Positions 5,716 to 6,806 of a stretch of 6,806 nucleotides of DNA are shown piece by piece. The notes under the pieces were generated by a model, which searched no databases, had not been told where the DNA came from, and saw only the letters and a program-made list of their open reading frames with translations. The position numbers and the translations under genes are program-made. Origin of the DNA: Synergistaceae bacterium (GTDB lineage Bacteria; Synergistota; Synergistia; Synergistales; Aminobacteriaceae); assembly GCA_017458545.1 (NCBI GenBank), contig JAFTBA010000002.1, positions 1 through 6,806 of the forward strand, written 5' to 3'. How positions within the stretch are numbered: the first letter of the stretch is position 1; every line of letters begins with the position of its first letter.

Positions 5716-5756
5716 CACCCCTCACCATAAACAGTGAAGGGTGCAAATTTTATTTT
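5716..5756. terminator. Bidirectional intrinsic terminator between convergent genes
   Basis: The arms CACCCcTCAC (5716-5725) and GTGAaGGGTG (5734-5743) form nine pairs with one C/A mismatch and an 8-nt loop. On the minus strand the hairpin is followed by seven Ts (complement of 5709-5715), which makes a strong terminator for murJ, whose stop is 7 nt upstream. On the plus strand the following tract is T-rich (AAATTTTATTTT) and would end the reductase/YczE transcript 28 nt after its stop. Confidence 0.9.
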
Positions 5757-6806
5757 GCTGATTTTCTCCTGAACGCCTGAACAAGTAACTGCCATTCCTC
5801 AAATTTTTTCAGCACCGTTACAACAGAATATGCCCCTGCGCTTACTGCTATCACTCCCAAAATCCACACAGCTCGAATCCCAATCCCTGCACTGATGTTA
5901 TACGGCCACACAAATCTGTACACCATCACCGCAATATCAACTGCCGCCAGCGCAACAAGGTAATCCCCGAACAATCCCCATGTGATAATATTCAGAGGTC
6001 TTCCGAGTTTCCTCTTGACATAGTACAGCCCTAACATTCCCGACAGAGTAAACGCAATTCCCGGCGCAAGCGCAAGACCGTTATACCCCATAGGCCACAC
6101 AAGCAGCAGCGACAACACAGCCGTTGAAGCCACGCTGAACGCCGTTACCCTGAAAGCCTCTCTCGGCATTGACAGCGCATAGAGCGCGCGCATTATCACC
6201 GTTGAACACGCCATACCCGGAAGCCCCAGCATACTGAACGCTAACGTTGATGATGTTGCAGACCAAGCCCATCCGCCGAACTCACCGCGCACAAATACCA
6301 AATGCACAAATTCATCGGATATGGCTATCACTCCCAACGATGCAGGAAGCACTACAAAAAGTGCGAACCTCACAGCCTGTCTCAGCGTATCGACAAACTC
6401 ATCATCGTTTTCAGCCCTCGCCAACTGCGGCAATACTGCCTGTGAAATTGCTATCACGAATAATCCTAACGGTAACTGTAATATCCTGTTCGAGTAATTC
6501 AGAACTGATATGCTGCCTTCCTGAAGGAATGATCCTAACATTCTGCTGATTATAGGGTTAACCTGATTAAGCGATAATCCTGCTGCATAAGGCAGAAATA
6601 ATTTCAGTATACGTTTCAAATCAGGGTCTCTCATGTTCGGCCGTTTAGGGTAAAGCACTGCTTTCATTCTGAAACTGTAAAGCCACTGTGAAAGAAAGTG
6701 CGCTAACCCTCCGCATAATACTGACAGTGCCAAACCGTAAACTCCTAACTTGGCCGCAAAAAACGGTGCCGTAACTATAATCACTAAGTTGCTGAACGCA
6801 GGTGAT
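5750..6806 (-). CDS. murJ: Lipid II flippase MurJ (MviN), 5' end cut by window edge
   Basis: MurJ moves the peptidoglycan precursor lipid II across the inner membrane and belongs to the MOP exporter superfamily. About 351 codons are in view and the reading frame is open to the right edge (SPAFSNLVIIV), so the start and roughly the first third of the usual 500-odd residues are missing. Numbering from the GTG at 6782-6784, the key stretch LKRILKLFLPYAAGLSLNQVNPIISRMLGSFL (about 56-87) is followed by EGSISVLNYSNRILQLPLGLFVIAISQAVLPQLA, the strongest family signature. About eight or nine further hydrophobic helices follow. The protein ends in a basic tail (LVQAFRRKSAK), consistent with a cytoplasmic end. 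It is convergent with the YczE-like gene, and its stop lies at the edge of the shared terminator. Confidence 0.93.
   Translation of the reverse strand, partial: SPAFSNLVIIVTAPFFAAKLGVYGLALSVLCGGLAHFLSQWLYSFRMKAVLYPKRPNMRDPDLKRILKLFLPYAAGLSLNQVNPIISRMLGSFLQEGSISVLNYSNRILQLPLGLFVIAISQAVLPQLARAENDDEFVDTLRQAVRFALFVVLPASLGVIAISDEFVHLVFVRGEFGGWAWSATSSTLAFSMLGLPGMACSTVIMRALYALSMPREAFRVTAFSVASTAVLSLLLVWPMGYNGLALAPGIAFTLSGMLGLYYVKRKLGRPLNIITWGLFGDYLVALAAVDIAVMVYRFVWPYNISAGIGIRAVWILGVIAVSAGAYSVVTVLKKFEEWQLLVQAFRRKSAK

Noticed and set aside
6681..6690. GCCACTG resembling part of a cobalamin riboswitch B12 box
   Set aside because: It lies inside murJ coding sequence, far from and not upstream of cbiB, and lacks the surrounding conserved structure.

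Overview
The window is bacterial, compact and about 45% GC by eye. It carries six protein genes, two of them cut by the window edges. I see no mobile element, CRISPR array, tRNA or rRNA. The gene mix (Mrp-type antiporter subunit, CbiB, a ThrRS-like/uridine-kinase fusion, MurJ) fits an anaerobe. I lean towards Synergistota, with Clostridia or Thermotogae-like lineages as alternatives. This is inferred from gene content and protein style only, and no marker gene settles it.

Left part, minus strand (about 1-3876). Transcribed right to left, a 559-residue nucleoside kinase is followed after 34 bp by a secreted SH3-domain protein of unknown role. After 17 bp more comes cbiB, the cobalamin-pathway amide synthase, which starts at TTG with almost no ribosome binding site. 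These three look like one operon. After about 100 bp, with a plausible promoter of its own, comes the 5' end of mnhE, a subunit of a multisubunit Na+/H+ antiporter. It starts at TTG behind a strong Shine-Dalgarno and runs off the left edge, so the rest of an Mrp/Mnh operon probably lies beyond it.

Middle (3877-4074). This is a divergent intergenic region with two outward-facing promoters that share the same nine bases, AGTTATAAT. Between them lie short direct repeats and overlapping inverted repeats that could be operators. The rightward -10 box overlaps the upstream ATG at 4021, which argues that the aldo/keto reductase really starts at ATG 4075.

Right part. The plus strand carries an aldo/keto reductase with its catalytic tetrad intact. 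It is closely followed by a YczE-like membrane protein with an internal duplication, whose ribosome binding site lies inside the end of the reductase gene. A bidirectional terminator separates this pair from the convergent 3' two-thirds of murJ (lipid II flippase), which runs off the right edge.

Most of the window is housekeeping or metabolic. I did not find a convincing new multi-gene system. The best leads are the kinase/SH3/cbiB association, the apparently inactivated editing-like domain of the kinase, the altered loop in CbiB and the symmetric divergent control region.
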